Positions 25,793 through 34,483 are shown, counted from the first letter of the stretch. The stretch: DNA of 64,000 nucleotides from Quadrisphaera setariae (GCF_008041935.1 NZ_VKAC01000010.1:62001-126000); one strand, 5' to 3'. Program-made: numbers and translations. Notes: generated by a model not told the origin, from the letters alone.

Positions 25793-27266
25793 GGGGCCGG
25801 CACTAGAGCCGCTCCTCCAGCGGGTGCGCGCTGAGCACGGCTCAGGCGTCCGCATCATCAAGGCCGAGCGGGTGCGGGTCGGCGGGTTCGTCGGCTTCTT
25901 CGCCCGCGAGCAGTTCGAGGTCACCGTCGAGGTCGACACCCCGGCCGTGACGAGCGCGCCCCAGCCCGCCTTCGCCGCTCCCGCCGCCCTCGTGGCCGGC
26001 GGGGGCGGCGCCGCGCTGCGCCCGGCGACCACGGCGCTGCCCGCCGTGCCGAACACCGCCGAGGGGATCGAGCAGCTCCTCGCGGCCGCCGAGGCCGCTG
26101 ACGGGGTGCCCGCCTCGCTGTCCGGGTTCGACAGCATCTTCAACAGCGTCGTCAGCGGCGGCACCCCCACCTCCCCCCTCGCGGCTGCCCCTGCCGCTGC
26201 GCCGGCCCGCCAGCCCGCCGCCCCGCCGCCCGCGCTGACGCCGGTGGCCGAGGTCATCAAGTCCGTGGTCTCCGGTGCGGCAGCGCCCCCGACGGCGGGG
26301 CGCCTGGTGGCGCCTCGGGCCGCACCGCCGACGATCCCCCCGGCAGCGCAGCCTGCAGCCCAGCGCCAGGTGACCGTGCTGCCCGACACGCCCGTGGTCG
26401 CGGTCCCGCCGCCCAGTGCGCACGCCCTGCGGCCCGCCGTCCTCGCCCAGCCGCCGGTCGACCTCCCCGTCGCACCAGCCCCGGCGCCTGCGCCGCACCA
26501 CGTCGCGGCTGCTCCGGTGCACGCCCCGGCCCCCGTCGCAGCGACGCCCGCTCCCGTCCCGCCGGTGACCCCGGCGCACCGCGCGGCCGTCCCCACGGCC
26601 CACCCGCTGGCCGAGCGCCTCGCCGACCTGGGCGTGCCGCAGGAGTGGCTGCACCACCTGCCGTCGGACCGCACCGAGGTGCTGCGGCGCATCGCCGCGC
26701 ACATCGCGGAGCAGCAGGCGAGCAGGCCCCGGCCCGTCACCGGTCCCGCCCCCGTGATCGGCGTGCTCGGCGAGCCCGCGGCCGCGCTGGAGCTGGCCCG
26801 CCGCCTCGGCGCGGGGATGGGCCTGCACGCCGCCGACGTCGCCGTCGTCCAGCGCCGCGCCGCCGCGGGGGCCGTGGTCCTCACCGACGCCCTGGCCGTG
26901 AACGCCGAGGCCCTCAGGGCCCGCGAGGACGGCCGCCCCCTCGTGGTGGCGCTGCCCGCGCCGATCGGCGCCAGCGCCGCGCACCGCGCCGCGATGGGCG
27001 AGGTGCTCGCCGCCCTCGGCGCCGACGAGGTGTGGGCCGTGGTCGACGCCACCCGTCGGCTGCCCGACACCGCCGCCTGGCTGGAGCAGCTGGGCGCCGT
27101 GACGCCCGTCGACGCCCTGGCGCTGGTCAACGTCGACGCCACGAGCGCCCCCGCGGCCGCTCTGGGGCTGCCGCAGCCCGTCGTCGTCCTCGGTGACCGC
27201 CCCGCCTCGCCGCGCGCGTGGGCGCGGGTGCTGGCCAAGCGGCTGCGCGCGCAGGACGCCCGGTGA
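25767..27266 (+). CDS. FlhF-like protein with degenerate GTPase domain
   Basis: 499 residues, starting inside flhA at the position of flhF in other clusters. The first 50 residues look like the FlhF/B-domain start (LEPLLQRVRAEHGSGVRIIK, RVRVGGFVGFFAREQFEVTV). A long Pro/Ala-rich linker occupies about 60-280. The C-terminal part keeps the shape of the SRP-type NG domain (LAERLADLGVPQEWLHHLP, VIGVLGEPAAALELARRLG, EVWAVVDATRRLPDTAAWLE, DALALVNVD), but the P-loop glycine-lysine-threonine and the DTAG motif are absent, so GTP binding is unlikely. Probably a pseudo-GTPase controlling flagellar assembly. Confidence 0.72.
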   Translation: MAPTRLLLEGPALEPLLQRVRAEHGSGVRIIKAERVRVGGFVGFFAREQFEVTVEVDTPAVTSAPQPAFAAPAALVAGGGGAALRPATTALPAVPNTAEGIEQLLAAAEAADGVPASLSGFDSIFNSVVSGGTPTSPLAAAPAAAPARQPAAPPPALTPVAEVIKSVVSGAAAPPTAGRLVAPRAAPPTIPPAAQPAAQRQVTVLPDTPVVAVPPPSAHALRPAVLAQPPVDLPVAPAPAPAPHHVAAAPVHAPAPVAATPAPVPPVTPAHRAAVPTAHPLAERLADLGVPQEWLHHLPSDRTEVLRRIAAHIAEQQASRPRPVTGPAPVIGVLGEPAAALELARRLGAGMGLHAADVAVVQRRAAAGAVVLTDALAVNAEALRAREDGRPLVVALPAPIGASAAHRAAMGEVLAALGADEVWAVVDATRRLPDTAAWLEQLGAVTPVDALALVNVDATSAPAAALGLPQPVVVLGDRPASPRAWARVLAKRLRAQDAR

Positions 27267-28021
27267 ACCCGCAGCGCGCCAGCGCGTCAGCCGCCGACGG
27301 CTCCGACCTCCACGTGCCCGCGCTGGGGGCCTCCGTCCAGCTCTGCGCGCAGGACGGCGCGGACCTCCTCGGCGGCCCGGCCGTGGACACCCGCGTGGAC
27401 GACGTCCGCGACGGCCGCATCGCCGTGCACGCCCCGCCGTCGCGCCCCGGAGACCTCGAGCCGCCCGCTGACGGCACCGCCTTCGAGCTGCGGTGGACCA
27501 CGCCCCGCGGGCTCGTGGTGCTCCCCGTGGTGCTGGCCGAGCGCGTGCGCACGCCCGCGCCGCTGTGGTGGCTCGCGCCGGCCGGTCCTGCCGAGCGCCA
27601 CCAGCGCCGCGACTTCGTGCGCGCCGAGGCGGCCGGACCGCTGCCCGTGCAGGTGGAGGTGCTGTGGGAGCACCCCGAGCCCGGGCGCACCACCGGCGAC
27701 CTCGTCGACCTGTCCGAGGGCGGCCTGCGCGCCCGCATCCGCGCTCCCCGGTGGGCGCTGGGGTGCGCCGAGGGCAGCGCCGTCGCCGTGCGCCTCACCA
27801 TCACCGAGGTCGACGACGACGCCGAGGGCGACCCGCTGGCGCTGCGCGTGGTCGAGCACGAGCTCGGCGGCACCGTGCTGCGCACGGCCGACGCCTCCGC
27901 CGAGGACTGGGACGCCAGCGACTCCGCCGACGTCGTCGTCCAGCTCCACGACGACGTCCGCCAGGGCAACGCCCTGCGGTCCCTGGTGTTCTCGTGGCAG
28001 CGGCGGGCGCGCCGCTCCTGA
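27263..28021 (+). CDS. PilZ-domain c-di-GMP receptor (YcgR-like)
   Basis: 252 residues from the GTG that overlaps the previous stop. The N-terminal half resembles the YcgR/PilZN barrel. The PilZ domain begins near residue 112 with RHQRRDFVRAEA, which contains the RxxxR c-di-GMP motif, followed by DLSEGGLRARI, the D/NxSxxG motif. YcgR-type proteins bind the motor when c-di-GMP is high and slow it. Co-transcription with flhA and proximity to csrA fit this. Both ligand motifs look intact. Confidence 0.85.
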   Translation: MNPQRASASAADGSDLHVPALGASVQLCAQDGADLLGGPAVDTRVDDVRDGRIAVHAPPSRPGDLEPPADGTAFELRWTTPRGLVVLPVVLAERVRTPAPLWWLAPAGPAERHQRRDFVRAEAAGPLPVQVEVLWEHPEPGRTTGDLVDLSEGGLRARIRAPRWALGCAEGSAVAVRLTITEVDDDAEGDPLALRVVEHELGGTVLRTADASAEDWDASDSADVVVQLHDDVRQGNALRSLVFSWQRRARRS

Positions 28022-28145
28022 GGCGCGAGCCGCTGGACCGTTGCAGGAGCGGTGCATCTCGGTGCACATCGGCCCAGACCCCAGCAGACCCCGGCAGAAC
28101 CCCTCCAGATCGGCGCGGCGCACCTCCTCGCCGTGACCGCGCGGC

Positions 28146-28157
28146 TACTGTGGCGGG
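28146..28157 (+). promoter_or_regulatory. Possible leaderless promoter -10 of csrA
   Basis: TACTGT at 28146-28151 followed by six bases and the csrA ATG. This spacing fits a vegetative -10 element driving a leaderless transcript, common in actinobacteria. No clear -35 is visible. Confidence 0.35.
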
Positions 28158-28448
28158 ATGCTGGTCCTCACGCGACGCGCCGGTGAGAGCGTCATGATCG
28201 GTAGCGACGTCACCGTGCGCGTCCTCGAGATCCGCGGGGACGTCGTCCGGGTGGGCGTGGACGCCCCCCGGGACGTGCAGGTGCACCGCGAGGAGGTCTT
28301 CCACGCGGTCCGCGCCGCCAACCTGGAGGCCGCCAGCGCTGCGGCGCCCTCCCCGGCGGTCCTGGCCGGGCTCAGGAAGCGCCCGGCGCCCCCGGTCCCG
28401 GCGCAGTCGGCGGAGCAGGCTCCGGCCGACCCTCCCGCAGCTCCCTGA
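28158..28448 (+). CDS. csrA: Carbon storage regulator CsrA (translational repressor)
   Basis: 96 residues. The first 60 are a complete CsrA fold (MLVLTRRAGESVMIGSDVTV, VRVGVDAPRDVQVHREEVF). It binds GGA motifs in mRNA leaders; in flagellated Gram-positive bacteria it represses flagellin translation and is antagonised by FliW. The Pro/Ala-rich C-terminal 35 residues are an extension. The 3' end overlaps the convergent ligase gene by 77 bases. No fliW is visible in the window; it may lie upstream of fliD. Confidence 0.95.
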   Translation: MLVLTRRAGESVMIGSDVTVRVLEIRGDVVRVGVDAPRDVQVHREEVFHAVRAANLEAASAAAPSPAVLAGLRKRPAPPVPAQSAEQAPADPPAAP

Positions 28449-29595
28449 CCAGGGAGTCCACGACCGCCTTCAGGTCACCGCCGGCGGCGCGCGCCACCTC
28501 GCGCTGCCGCTGGTAGCTCGCGCCGCGCACGGGGATCTGCGCGACCGCCGCCAGCTCCTCGCTGCAGCCCAGGCGCTTCGCCACCGGCTCCAGCCGGGTG
28601 AGCACGTCGTCGAGGTCGTCGGTGACGAGGCGCTCCTCCCCGGCGGCGCTGGTGATGATGATCGCGTCGAGCCCGTACCGGGCGGCGCGCCACTTGTTCT
28701 CCTGCACGTGCCACGGCGGCAGCACCGCTGGCAGCTCACCCGCCTCCAGGCGTGCGTCCAGGTCCACCACGAGGCAGTGGGTCAGCGCCGTCAGCGCCGC
28801 CAGCTCGGCCTCGGTGGGCACGCCGTCGCAGACGCGGACCTCCAGCGTGCCGATGCCCGGGGAGGGCCTGACGTCCCAGCGGACGTCCTTGAAGGAGTCG
28901 ATGACCCCGGTGTGCAGGAGGTCGCCGACGTAGGCCTCCAGCTCCTCCCAGCGGGCGAACTGGAACGGCAGGCCGGCGGTGGGCAGCTGCTGGAACATCA
29001 GCGCGCGGTTGCTGGCGTAGCCGGTGTCGACCCCGCCCCAGAACGGCGAGCTCGCCGACAGCGCCTGCAGGTGGGGGGCGTAGGCCAGCATCGCGTCGAG
29101 CACGGGGAGCACCTTGTGCACGCTGGACATGCCCACGTGCACGTGGACGCCCCAGATGAGCATCTGCCGGCCCCACCACTGGGTGCGCTCGATGAGCTCG
29201 GCGTACCGCGGTCCCTCGGTCATGGTCTGCGCGGACCACTGGGCGAACGGGTGGGTGCCGCTGCACGCCAGCTCCAGGCCCAGGGGCGCCGCGGCCTCGC
29301 GGACCTGCGCGAGCACCGCGTGCAGGTCGGCCACCGCCTCGCCGACGGTGTCGTGGACGCCGGTGACCAGCTCCACGGTGTTGGTGAGGAGCTCGTGGGT
29401 GACCCTCTGGCGGCCGTCGGGGTGCGGGGGTCGGCGGCCGACCGCCTCGAGCACCTCCGAGGCGAACGGGGCGAGGTCCCCGGTGGCGGCGTCCACGAGG
29501 GCCACCTCCCACTCGACGCCCAGCGTGGGGCGCTCGGAGGCGTTGAAGGGCAGCGCGCCGCGGCGCGCGTGCGGCCCGAGGGACGGTGTGGTCAC
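28372..29595 (-). CDS. YbdK-type carboxylate-amine ligase (glutamate-cysteine ligase family 2)
   Basis: 407 residues from a GTG. The family is ATP-dependent and forms gamma-glutamyl or similar amide bonds. Recognisable motifs are TLGVEWEVALVD (ExE-type metal site), TNTVELVTGVHDTVGEAVAD, SGTHPFAQW, GVHVHVGMSS, ASSPFWGGVDTGYASNRALM and HVQENKWRAARYGLDA. Length is normal. The Pro/Ala-rich tail is encoded opposite the csrA tail. The true substrate cannot be told from sequence; a role in low-molecular-weight thiol synthesis is possible but unproven. Confidence 0.88.
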   Translation of the reverse strand: MTTPSLGPHARRGALPFNASERPTLGVEWEVALVDAATGDLAPFASEVLEAVGRRPPHPDGRQRVTHELLTNTVELVTGVHDTVGEAVADLHAVLAQVREAAAPLGLELACSGTHPFAQWSAQTMTEGPRYAELIERTQWWGRQMLIWGVHVHVGMSSVHKVLPVLDAMLAYAPHLQALSASSPFWGGVDTGYASNRALMFQQLPTAGLPFQFARWEELEAYVGDLLHTGVIDSFKDVRWDVRPSPGIGTLEVRVCDGVPTEAELAALTALTHCLVVDLDARLEAGELPAVLPPWHVQENKWRAARYGLDAIIITSAAGEERLVTDDLDDVLTRLEPVAKRLGCSEELAAVAQIPVRGASYQRQREVARAAGGDLKAVVDSLVRELREGRPEPAPPTAPGPGAPGAS

Positions 29596-29673
29596 CCCGC
29601 AACCTCAGCACACGCGGCGCACGGCGCGCTGCCCCTCCCGGCGATCAGGCGACGACGACGTCCGTCGGTTCCG

Positions 29674-29979
29674 TCACAGGCGCGCGGCGAAGAACGCGAG
29701 CGCCGCCGCAGCCACGAGCACCGCGATGACGATCGGCACCACGAGGTTGGTCCGGCGGCTCGGGAGCCTGGGCTCGGGAGCCGACAGGCCCGACGTCCCG
29801 GCCTCCGAGGGCGGTGTGTCGCCGGGTGCCACGCCACCACCGGGCTCCAGGCCAGGGGTCGTCGCGGGGTCGGGATCGGGCACCTCGCTGGCGCTGCCGG
29901 GCCGCTCCCGGTCCGCGCCCTCGTCCCCGTGGCCGCCGTCGGGCCCCCGGCCGGGCCCGCCGCCCAGGTTCGAGCTCAC
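29674..29979 (-). CDS. Small single-pass membrane protein, DUF6480-like
   Basis: 101 residues from a GTG overlapping the stop of the PfpI-like gene. A disordered Pro/Gly/Asp-rich N-terminus contains PDPDPATTPGLEPGGGVAPGD and SGLSAPEPRLP, the signature I associate with DUF6480 proteins of actinobacteria. One membrane helix closes the protein (NLVVPIVIAVLVAAAALAFF). Function is unknown. Coupling to the upstream gene suggests co-expression. Confidence 0.75.
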   Translation of the reverse strand: MSSNLGGGPGRGPDGGHGDEGADRERPGSASEVPDPDPATTPGLEPGGGVAPGDTPPSEAGTSGLSAPEPRLPSRRTNLVVPIVIAVLVAAAALAFFAARL

Positions 29980-30539
29980 GCGCCCGCCGTCGCGGAGCTG
30001 CGGGAGAACTCCTCGACGATCGCCGCGCAGAAGGCCGGCAGGTCACCGGGGTTGCGGCTGGAGACGATGCCGCCGTCGCGGACCACCTCCTCGTCCACCC
30101 ACGTCGCGCCGGCGTTCTGCAGGTCGGTGCGCAGGCTCGGCCACGAGGTCAGCGTGCGGCCCCGCACGACGTCGGCCGTGACCAGCGTCCACGGACCGTG
30201 GCAGATCACCCCGACGGGCCTGCCGGACTCCACGAACCGCTTGACGAAGCTCACGGCCGCCTCGTCCATCCGCAGGTGGTCGGGGTTGGTGGTGCCGCCG
30301 GGCAGGAGCAGCGCGTCGAAGTCGGACGGGTCGGCGCCGGAGACCTCGGCGTCGACGTCGAAGGTGTCCTTCGGCTCCACGTCGTTCTCGTAGGCCTGGA
30401 TGGAGCCGCTCTCCAGCGACAGCAGCACCACCTCGCCACCGGCGTCCCTGATGGCCTTCACGGGCTCGGTGAGCTCAACCTGCTCCACGCCGTCGGCGGC
30501 GAGCACCGCGACCTTCCGTCCCTGCAGCTGATCGGTCAT
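29976..30539 (-). CDS. DJ-1/PfpI family protein (general stress protein 18 type)
   Basis: 187 residues. The DJ-1/PfpI fold is evident: KVAVLAADGVEQVELTEPVK at the start, DALLLPGGTTNPDHLRMDEA in the middle, and the nucleophile-elbow Cys in GVICHGPWTLV followed by SSRNPGDLPAF. Relatives are described as deglycases, glyoxalases or stress proteases. Catalytic Cys and the preceding Glu are present. A strong hairpin separates it from the upstream LCP gene. Confidence 0.9.
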   Translation of the reverse strand: MTDQLQGRKVAVLAADGVEQVELTEPVKAIRDAGGEVVLLSLESGSIQAYENDVEPKDTFDVDAEVSGADPSDFDALLLPGGTTNPDHLRMDEAAVSFVKRFVESGRPVGVICHGPWTLVTADVVRGRTLTSWPSLRTDLQNAGATWVDEEVVRDGGIVSSRNPGDLPAFCAAIVEEFSRSSATAGA

Positions 30540-30597
30540 GGGCTCCCCCTACCCCGAGCGCCACCGCCCATGCCGCCCCCGTACGGCTCCGTGACGA

Positions 30598-30634
30598 CGG
30601 AGGGCCCGCACCCCAGCGGGGTGCGGGCCCTCCG
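30598..30634 (-). terminator. Hairpin terminator of the first LCP gene
   Basis: A perfect 17-pair stem (left arm 30598-30614, right arm 30618-30634) with loop AGC, twelve bases past the LCP stop on the minus strand. Confidence 0.75.
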
Positions 30635-30645
30635 GCCAGCCGGTG

Positions 30646-32391
30646 TCAGCAGGTGGTCGACGGGTCGACGGCCTGGTGCGGGTCGGCTGCGCTGGCCGCC
30701 GGTGCCGGGACCGCTGCGGACGACGACGCCGACGGAGACGCGCTGGCCGCTGCGCTCGCCGCGGTGGCGGGCGCCGGCGGGGCGAGGGCCTCCCGGACCA
30801 TCTCGCGCAGCGCGTCGTAGTCGGGCGAGCCGGTGGAGATGTTGGCGCTGGTGAAGGACAGCGCCCGCAGGTCACCGCCCTTGACGGTCTGCCCGAGGGT
30901 GACGAAGGCGTTGAGCTCGTCGGCGGGGATGTCGGTCTGGATGTTCTTCTCGGCGGCCTTGGCCAGCGAGGGGAAGGCTGCGGCCAGCTGGGCCGGGCCG
31001 TACTGCTTCACGGCGGCGGAGATGACGCACTGCTGGCGGGCCATGCGGTCGTTGTTGTCCGAGCCCTCGCGCGACCTGGCGAACCACAGCGCCTGGTAGC
31101 CGTTGAGCTCCTGGCCCTGGCCCTTCTTGATCCAGCCGGTGATGGGGTACTTGCCGCCGGTCTCGAGGTTGTGGCCGCCGCCGATGGGGATGTCGCGGGG
31201 CACGTTGAGGCTGATGCCGCCCATGGCGTCCACGAGCTGCTGGAAGCCCTCCAGGTCGACCATCGCGTAGTAGTCGACCTCGAGGCCGGTCGCGGTGGCC
31301 ACGGCCTCCTTGGTGGCCTCCACGCCCGGGTCGTTGCCGCCTGCGGTGCCGCCGAACATGTCGGCGTGCTGGGTGCCGAACAGGTAGACGGCGTTCAGCA
31401 TGCAGCCGCCCTCGCCGTCGGCCTTGCACGCCGTGGGCCACGCCTTCGCCGCGGCGCTGCCCTTGGGGAAGGGGACGTCCTCGAGCTGGCGGGGCAGGTT
31501 GAGGAGGGCGGTGTCACCGGTCTTGGTGTCGATGCTGGCGAGCATGATCGTGTCGGGACGGGTGCCGACGCGGTCGGAGCCGGTGTCGGCGCCGAGCATG
31601 AGCACGTTGACGCGCGGCACGTCGGCCCACGGGTTCGCCGAGCCGGTGTCGGGCGCGTTCTCCGAGCGGCTGCCGGAGCCGAAGACGCTTTCGAGCAGGT
31701 CGTGGTTGGCCATGGCGTAGCGGGCCGCGGTGGCGGAGGGGGCCACGACGACGGCCAGCAGCGCGGTGACCAGCAGCAGCGAGCCGAGGCGCTGGGCGCG
31801 GGTGAGGCGGCCGACGCCGGGGGAGCGGCGCAGGCTGACGTGGGTGGCCACGATGACCGCGCACCACAGCAGCGCCCCGACGGCCGCGCCGACGGCGATG
31901 ACGAGCATCGCCTGCGCGTCGAACGCGACGCTGCGCGCCATCGGCACCAGGCGCCCGGTGAGCACCACGGCAGCTGTCGCACCGACCACGGCGAGCACCG
32001 GCAGCAGCACGAGCCAGCCCCAGAAGCGCTTGCCCGCGGCCACGAGGCCCGCGCCGGGCACGGCGGCTCCGAGCACGGTCAGCAGCACGAGGCGGGTGAA
32101 GCCCTCGCCGGAGCTGCTGGCGTGGCGGCCGCGGGGGTCGTCACCGGCGTGGATGAGGGTCACCTCGTTCGCTGCGGACCGCGGCGGCGCGCCCTCGGGC
32201 GCACGGCGCGGGGCGGGCGGTCGCGCGTCCTGCGGCCGCGCGGCGGTGGCCGTGGCGGTGCGGGCGGCCTCGCGGCCTCCCTGCTGGTCGCGGACGTCGC
32301 GCACGTCCCTGACGTCCCGAACGTCTCGGACGTCGCGGGAGGCGCGGACGTCGCGTCGCCGCGGGTAGCTCCCCGGTTCTGTCACGGTCAC
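30646..32391 (-). CDS. LytR-CpsA-Psr (LCP) family cell-wall polymer ligase, paralogue 1
   Basis: 581 residues from the GTG at 32391 (GAGGGGG upstream; an ORF start 36 bases further out is less likely). The N-terminus carries an Arg-Asp-Val repeat. Four hydrophobic helices at about 130-270 precede an extracellular LCP domain at about 300-530 (NVLMLGADTGSDRVGTRPDT, LLNLPRQLEDVPFP, YYAMVDLEGFQQLVDAMGGI, LWFARSREGSDNNDRMARQQ). LCP enzymes attach teichoic-acid-like or arabinogalactan-like polymers to peptidoglycan. A paralogue follows upstream. The extra membrane helices are more than the usual single one. Confidence 0.9.
   Translation of the reverse strand: MTVTEPGSYPRRRDVRASRDVRDVRDVRDVRDVRDQQGGREAARTATATAARPQDARPPAPRRAPEGAPPRSAANEVTLIHAGDDPRGRHASSSGEGFTRLVLLTVLGAAVPGAGLVAAGKRFWGWLVLLPVLAVVGATAAVVLTGRLVPMARSVAFDAQAMLVIAVGAAVGALLWCAVIVATHVSLRRSPGVGRLTRAQRLGSLLLVTALLAVVVAPSATAARYAMANHDLLESVFGSGSRSENAPDTGSANPWADVPRVNVLMLGADTGSDRVGTRPDTIMLASIDTKTGDTALLNLPRQLEDVPFPKGSAAAKAWPTACKADGEGGCMLNAVYLFGTQHADMFGGTAGGNDPGVEATKEAVATATGLEVDYYAMVDLEGFQQLVDAMGGISLNVPRDIPIGGGHNLETGGKYPITGWIKKGQGQELNGYQALWFARSREGSDNNDRMARQQCVISAAVKQYGPAQLAAAFPSLAKAAEKNIQTDIPADELNAFVTLGQTVKGGDLRALSFTSANISTGSPDYDALREMVREALAPPAPATAASAAASASPSASSSAAVPAPAASAADPHQAVDPSTTC
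32288..32347 (-). repeat. Asp-Val-Arg triplet repeat in LCP paralogue 1
   Basis: Diverged nine-base units on the minus strand encode repeated DVR triplets in the cytoplasmic N-terminus (RDVRDVRDVRDVRDV). Third-position differences show the units have been drifting while the peptide is kept. Confidence 0.75.
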
Positions 32392-32703
32392 CAGACCCCC
32401 TCGCGCCCGTGCGACTCGGTCGCGCACGGCGGAAGGCCATCACACCACCGGGGTCACCCAGCCACGCCGGATTCGCCACGTGACGCGCCGGAGCGGTCAC
32501 GTGTGGTAACCACCCGGCGTTCGGCGCGGTGGAAGCGCCGCTCCACCGTCGTGATCATGGGTTTCCCGGAACGGTCGAGCGTCACGCGTGTGAGCACCGA
32601 GCCCTGTCGGGTTCGTGAAGTCCATGATCACTGAGGTGGGGCTCTCCCCGGTCACGTCTCCGGGGCTCCAGGTCGGCGGCCCGCCGACCCGTCAGTCCCG
32701 TCG
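32392..32703. other. 312-base gap between two LCP genes
   Basis: No gene is evident. It contains a 10-base inverted repeat, GTGATCATGG at 32552-32561 and CCATGATCAC at 32622-32631, and a GC-rich hairpin at 32671-32689 ending the upstream LCP gene. The promoter of the first LCP gene should lie here, but I cannot point to one. Confidence 0.5.
32671..32689 (-). terminator. Hairpin after second LCP gene
   Basis: GGTCGGCG, three bases, CGCCGACC immediately beyond the stop of LCP paralogue 2 on the minus strand. Short but very GC-rich. Confidence 0.55.
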
Positions 32704-34443
32704 TCAGGCGGGGCAGACGCTGTCCGCGTCGACCGCCTCGCCGCTGGGGGGCGTCTCGGTGGCGGTGGGCGTGGAGCCGTCGGTCGGTGACGCGGTGGCC
32801 GACGGTCCCGTCGTCGCCGTGGACGGCGCGGGGGAGGACGGCGCGGGCGTCGTCGTCGTGGGGGACGACGACGGCGAGGGCGCCGGCGGCACGAGCGCCT
32901 GCTGCACCAGCTGGTGGACCTGGTCGTAGTCCGGGGAGCCCGTGCTGATGAGCGGCTCGGTGAAGGACAGGGTGCGCAGCGGCGCCTCCTTCACCTTGCG
33001 GCCGAGGTCGACGAACGCCGACAGGCGGCTGGCGGGGATGTCCGTCGTGACGTCCCGCTCGGCCGAGGCCGCCAGCTGCGGGAAGGCGCGGGCCAGGTCG
33101 AGCGCGCTGTACTGCTGGACGGCCGCGTTGATGAGGCAGCGCTGCCGGTTCATGCGGTCGTTGTTGTCGGACTGCCAGCGCGAGCGGGCGTACCACTCGG
33201 CGTGGAACCCGTCGAGCAGCTGGTCCCTGCCCGGCTCGATGTACCCGGTGACGGGGTAGGTGCCCACCACGCGGCCGCTCGCGCTGAGGCGCTCACCGCC
33301 GCCGATGGGGATGCGCCGCTCGACCGTCAGGCGGATCCCGCCCATGGCGTCGATGAGGTCCTGGAAGCCGGCGAGGTTGACCATCGCGGTGTAGTCGATG
33401 TCCATGCCGACGATCCCGGCGGCGGCCTGCTCGGTGGCTCGCAGGCCCGGGTCCGGCGCCCCCGGGAACAGCTGCGGGTTCTGGGTGCCGAAGAGGTAGA
33501 CCGCGTTGAGCCAGCAGCCGCCGGTGCCGTTGGCCTCGCACGCGGTGGGCCACTGCTCCGCGGCGGGGGAGCCCTCCGGGAAGGGGATGTCGGAGAGCTG
33601 GCGCGGCAGGCCGAAGATCACCGTGTCGCCGGTCTCGGTGTTGATGCTGGCCACGATCACCGTGTCGGGGCGGGTCCCGGTGCGGTCCGCGCCGGCGTCG
33701 GCGCCCACCAGCAGCACGTTGACGCGGGGGATGCCCTTCCACGGGTCGGCTGCGGTGCCGGTCGGCTCGTCGCTGGCCCCGTCGCCGCCGCTGGGGAACA
33801 GGGAGGTCAGCAGGGAGCGCGACACCAGCGCGTACTGGACGGTCTTGGCCGCGGGCAGGGCGACGACGGCGAGGAGCGCCACCACCAGCAGCGACGACGC
33901 GACCCGGTGGCCGCGCACCCCGCGGAGGCGCCGCTGCGCGACGTGCGTCCCCACGACCACCGCGCCCCAGGCGAGCGCCAGGGCCACCACCGCCACGGCC
34001 ACGCCCAGCAGGACGTCGGCGTCGAGCAGGTAGCGCTGGGCGACGTCCACGGCGCGGCCGCTGCCCCACACCACCGCGGCGGCCCCCACCGCCATCGCGA
34101 AGGGGAGCAGGGCCAGCCAGCCGAGCACCCGCCGGTGGGCGTTGAGCAGCCCGGCGCCGGGCAGGGCGGTGCCCAGCACCGTCCATCCGGCGGCGCGCCC
34201 GAAGCCGCCCGCGCCGGCGTCCTCACCGCGGTCGCGGTGGCGAGGCGGGGTGGCGGCCGTCGAGCCGGTCCGCGTGGTCCCGTCCAGCGTGGGGTCCTCC
34301 GTCGCTCTGAGCGGCAGGTCGTGCACCTGCCCGACGCCAGCGTGAGGGGTCTGCGCCACGCCGGCGGTGACCATTGCAGCACCTGTTCCTGGGGACTGCT
34401 GCACGCGGAGGACCGGGACGGCGTAGGGTGGCACTGCGCTCAC
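32704..34443 (-). CDS. LytR-CpsA-Psr (LCP) family cell-wall polymer ligase, paralogue 2
   Basis: 579 residues from the GTG at 34443; the ATG at 34374 (MVTAGVAQTPHA) with AGGAACAGG upstream is an equally good start. Layout matches paralogue 1: disordered N-terminus, four hydrophobic helices, then the LCP domain (NVLLVGADAGADRTGTRPDT, IFGLPRQLSDIPFPEGSP, YTAMVNLAGFQDLIDAMGGI, EWYARSRWQSDNNDRMNRQR) and a Ser/Thr/Pro-rich tail ending in a Cys near the C-terminus as in paralogue 1. The pair is probably a tandem duplication. Confidence 0.9.
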   Translation of the reverse strand: MSAVPPYAVPVLRVQQSPGTGAAMVTAGVAQTPHAGVGQVHDLPLRATEDPTLDGTTRTGSTAATPPRHRDRGEDAGAGGFGRAAGWTVLGTALPGAGLLNAHRRVLGWLALLPFAMAVGAAAVVWGSGRAVDVAQRYLLDADVLLGVAVAVVALALAWGAVVVGTHVAQRRLRGVRGHRVASSLLVVALLAVVALPAAKTVQYALVSRSLLTSLFPSGGDGASDEPTGTAADPWKGIPRVNVLLVGADAGADRTGTRPDTVIVASINTETGDTVIFGLPRQLSDIPFPEGSPAAEQWPTACEANGTGGCWLNAVYLFGTQNPQLFPGAPDPGLRATEQAAAGIVGMDIDYTAMVNLAGFQDLIDAMGGIRLTVERRIPIGGGERLSASGRVVGTYPVTGYIEPGRDQLLDGFHAEWYARSRWQSDNNDRMNRQRCLINAAVQQYSALDLARAFPQLAASAERDVTTDIPASRLSAFVDLGRKVKEAPLRTLSFTEPLISTGSPDYDQVHQLVQQALVPPAPSPSSSPTTTTPAPSSPAPSTATTGPSATASPTDGSTPTATETPPSGEAVDADSVCPA

Positions 34444-34483
34444 GGGTGCGCTGCGCGGCGACGCGTGTTCCCGTGTCGCGCAA

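Noticed and set aside
23459-27238. 1259-residue minus-strand open frame opposite flhA
   Set aside because: It is a shadow of flhA and the FlhF-like gene; no domain or ribosome site seen.
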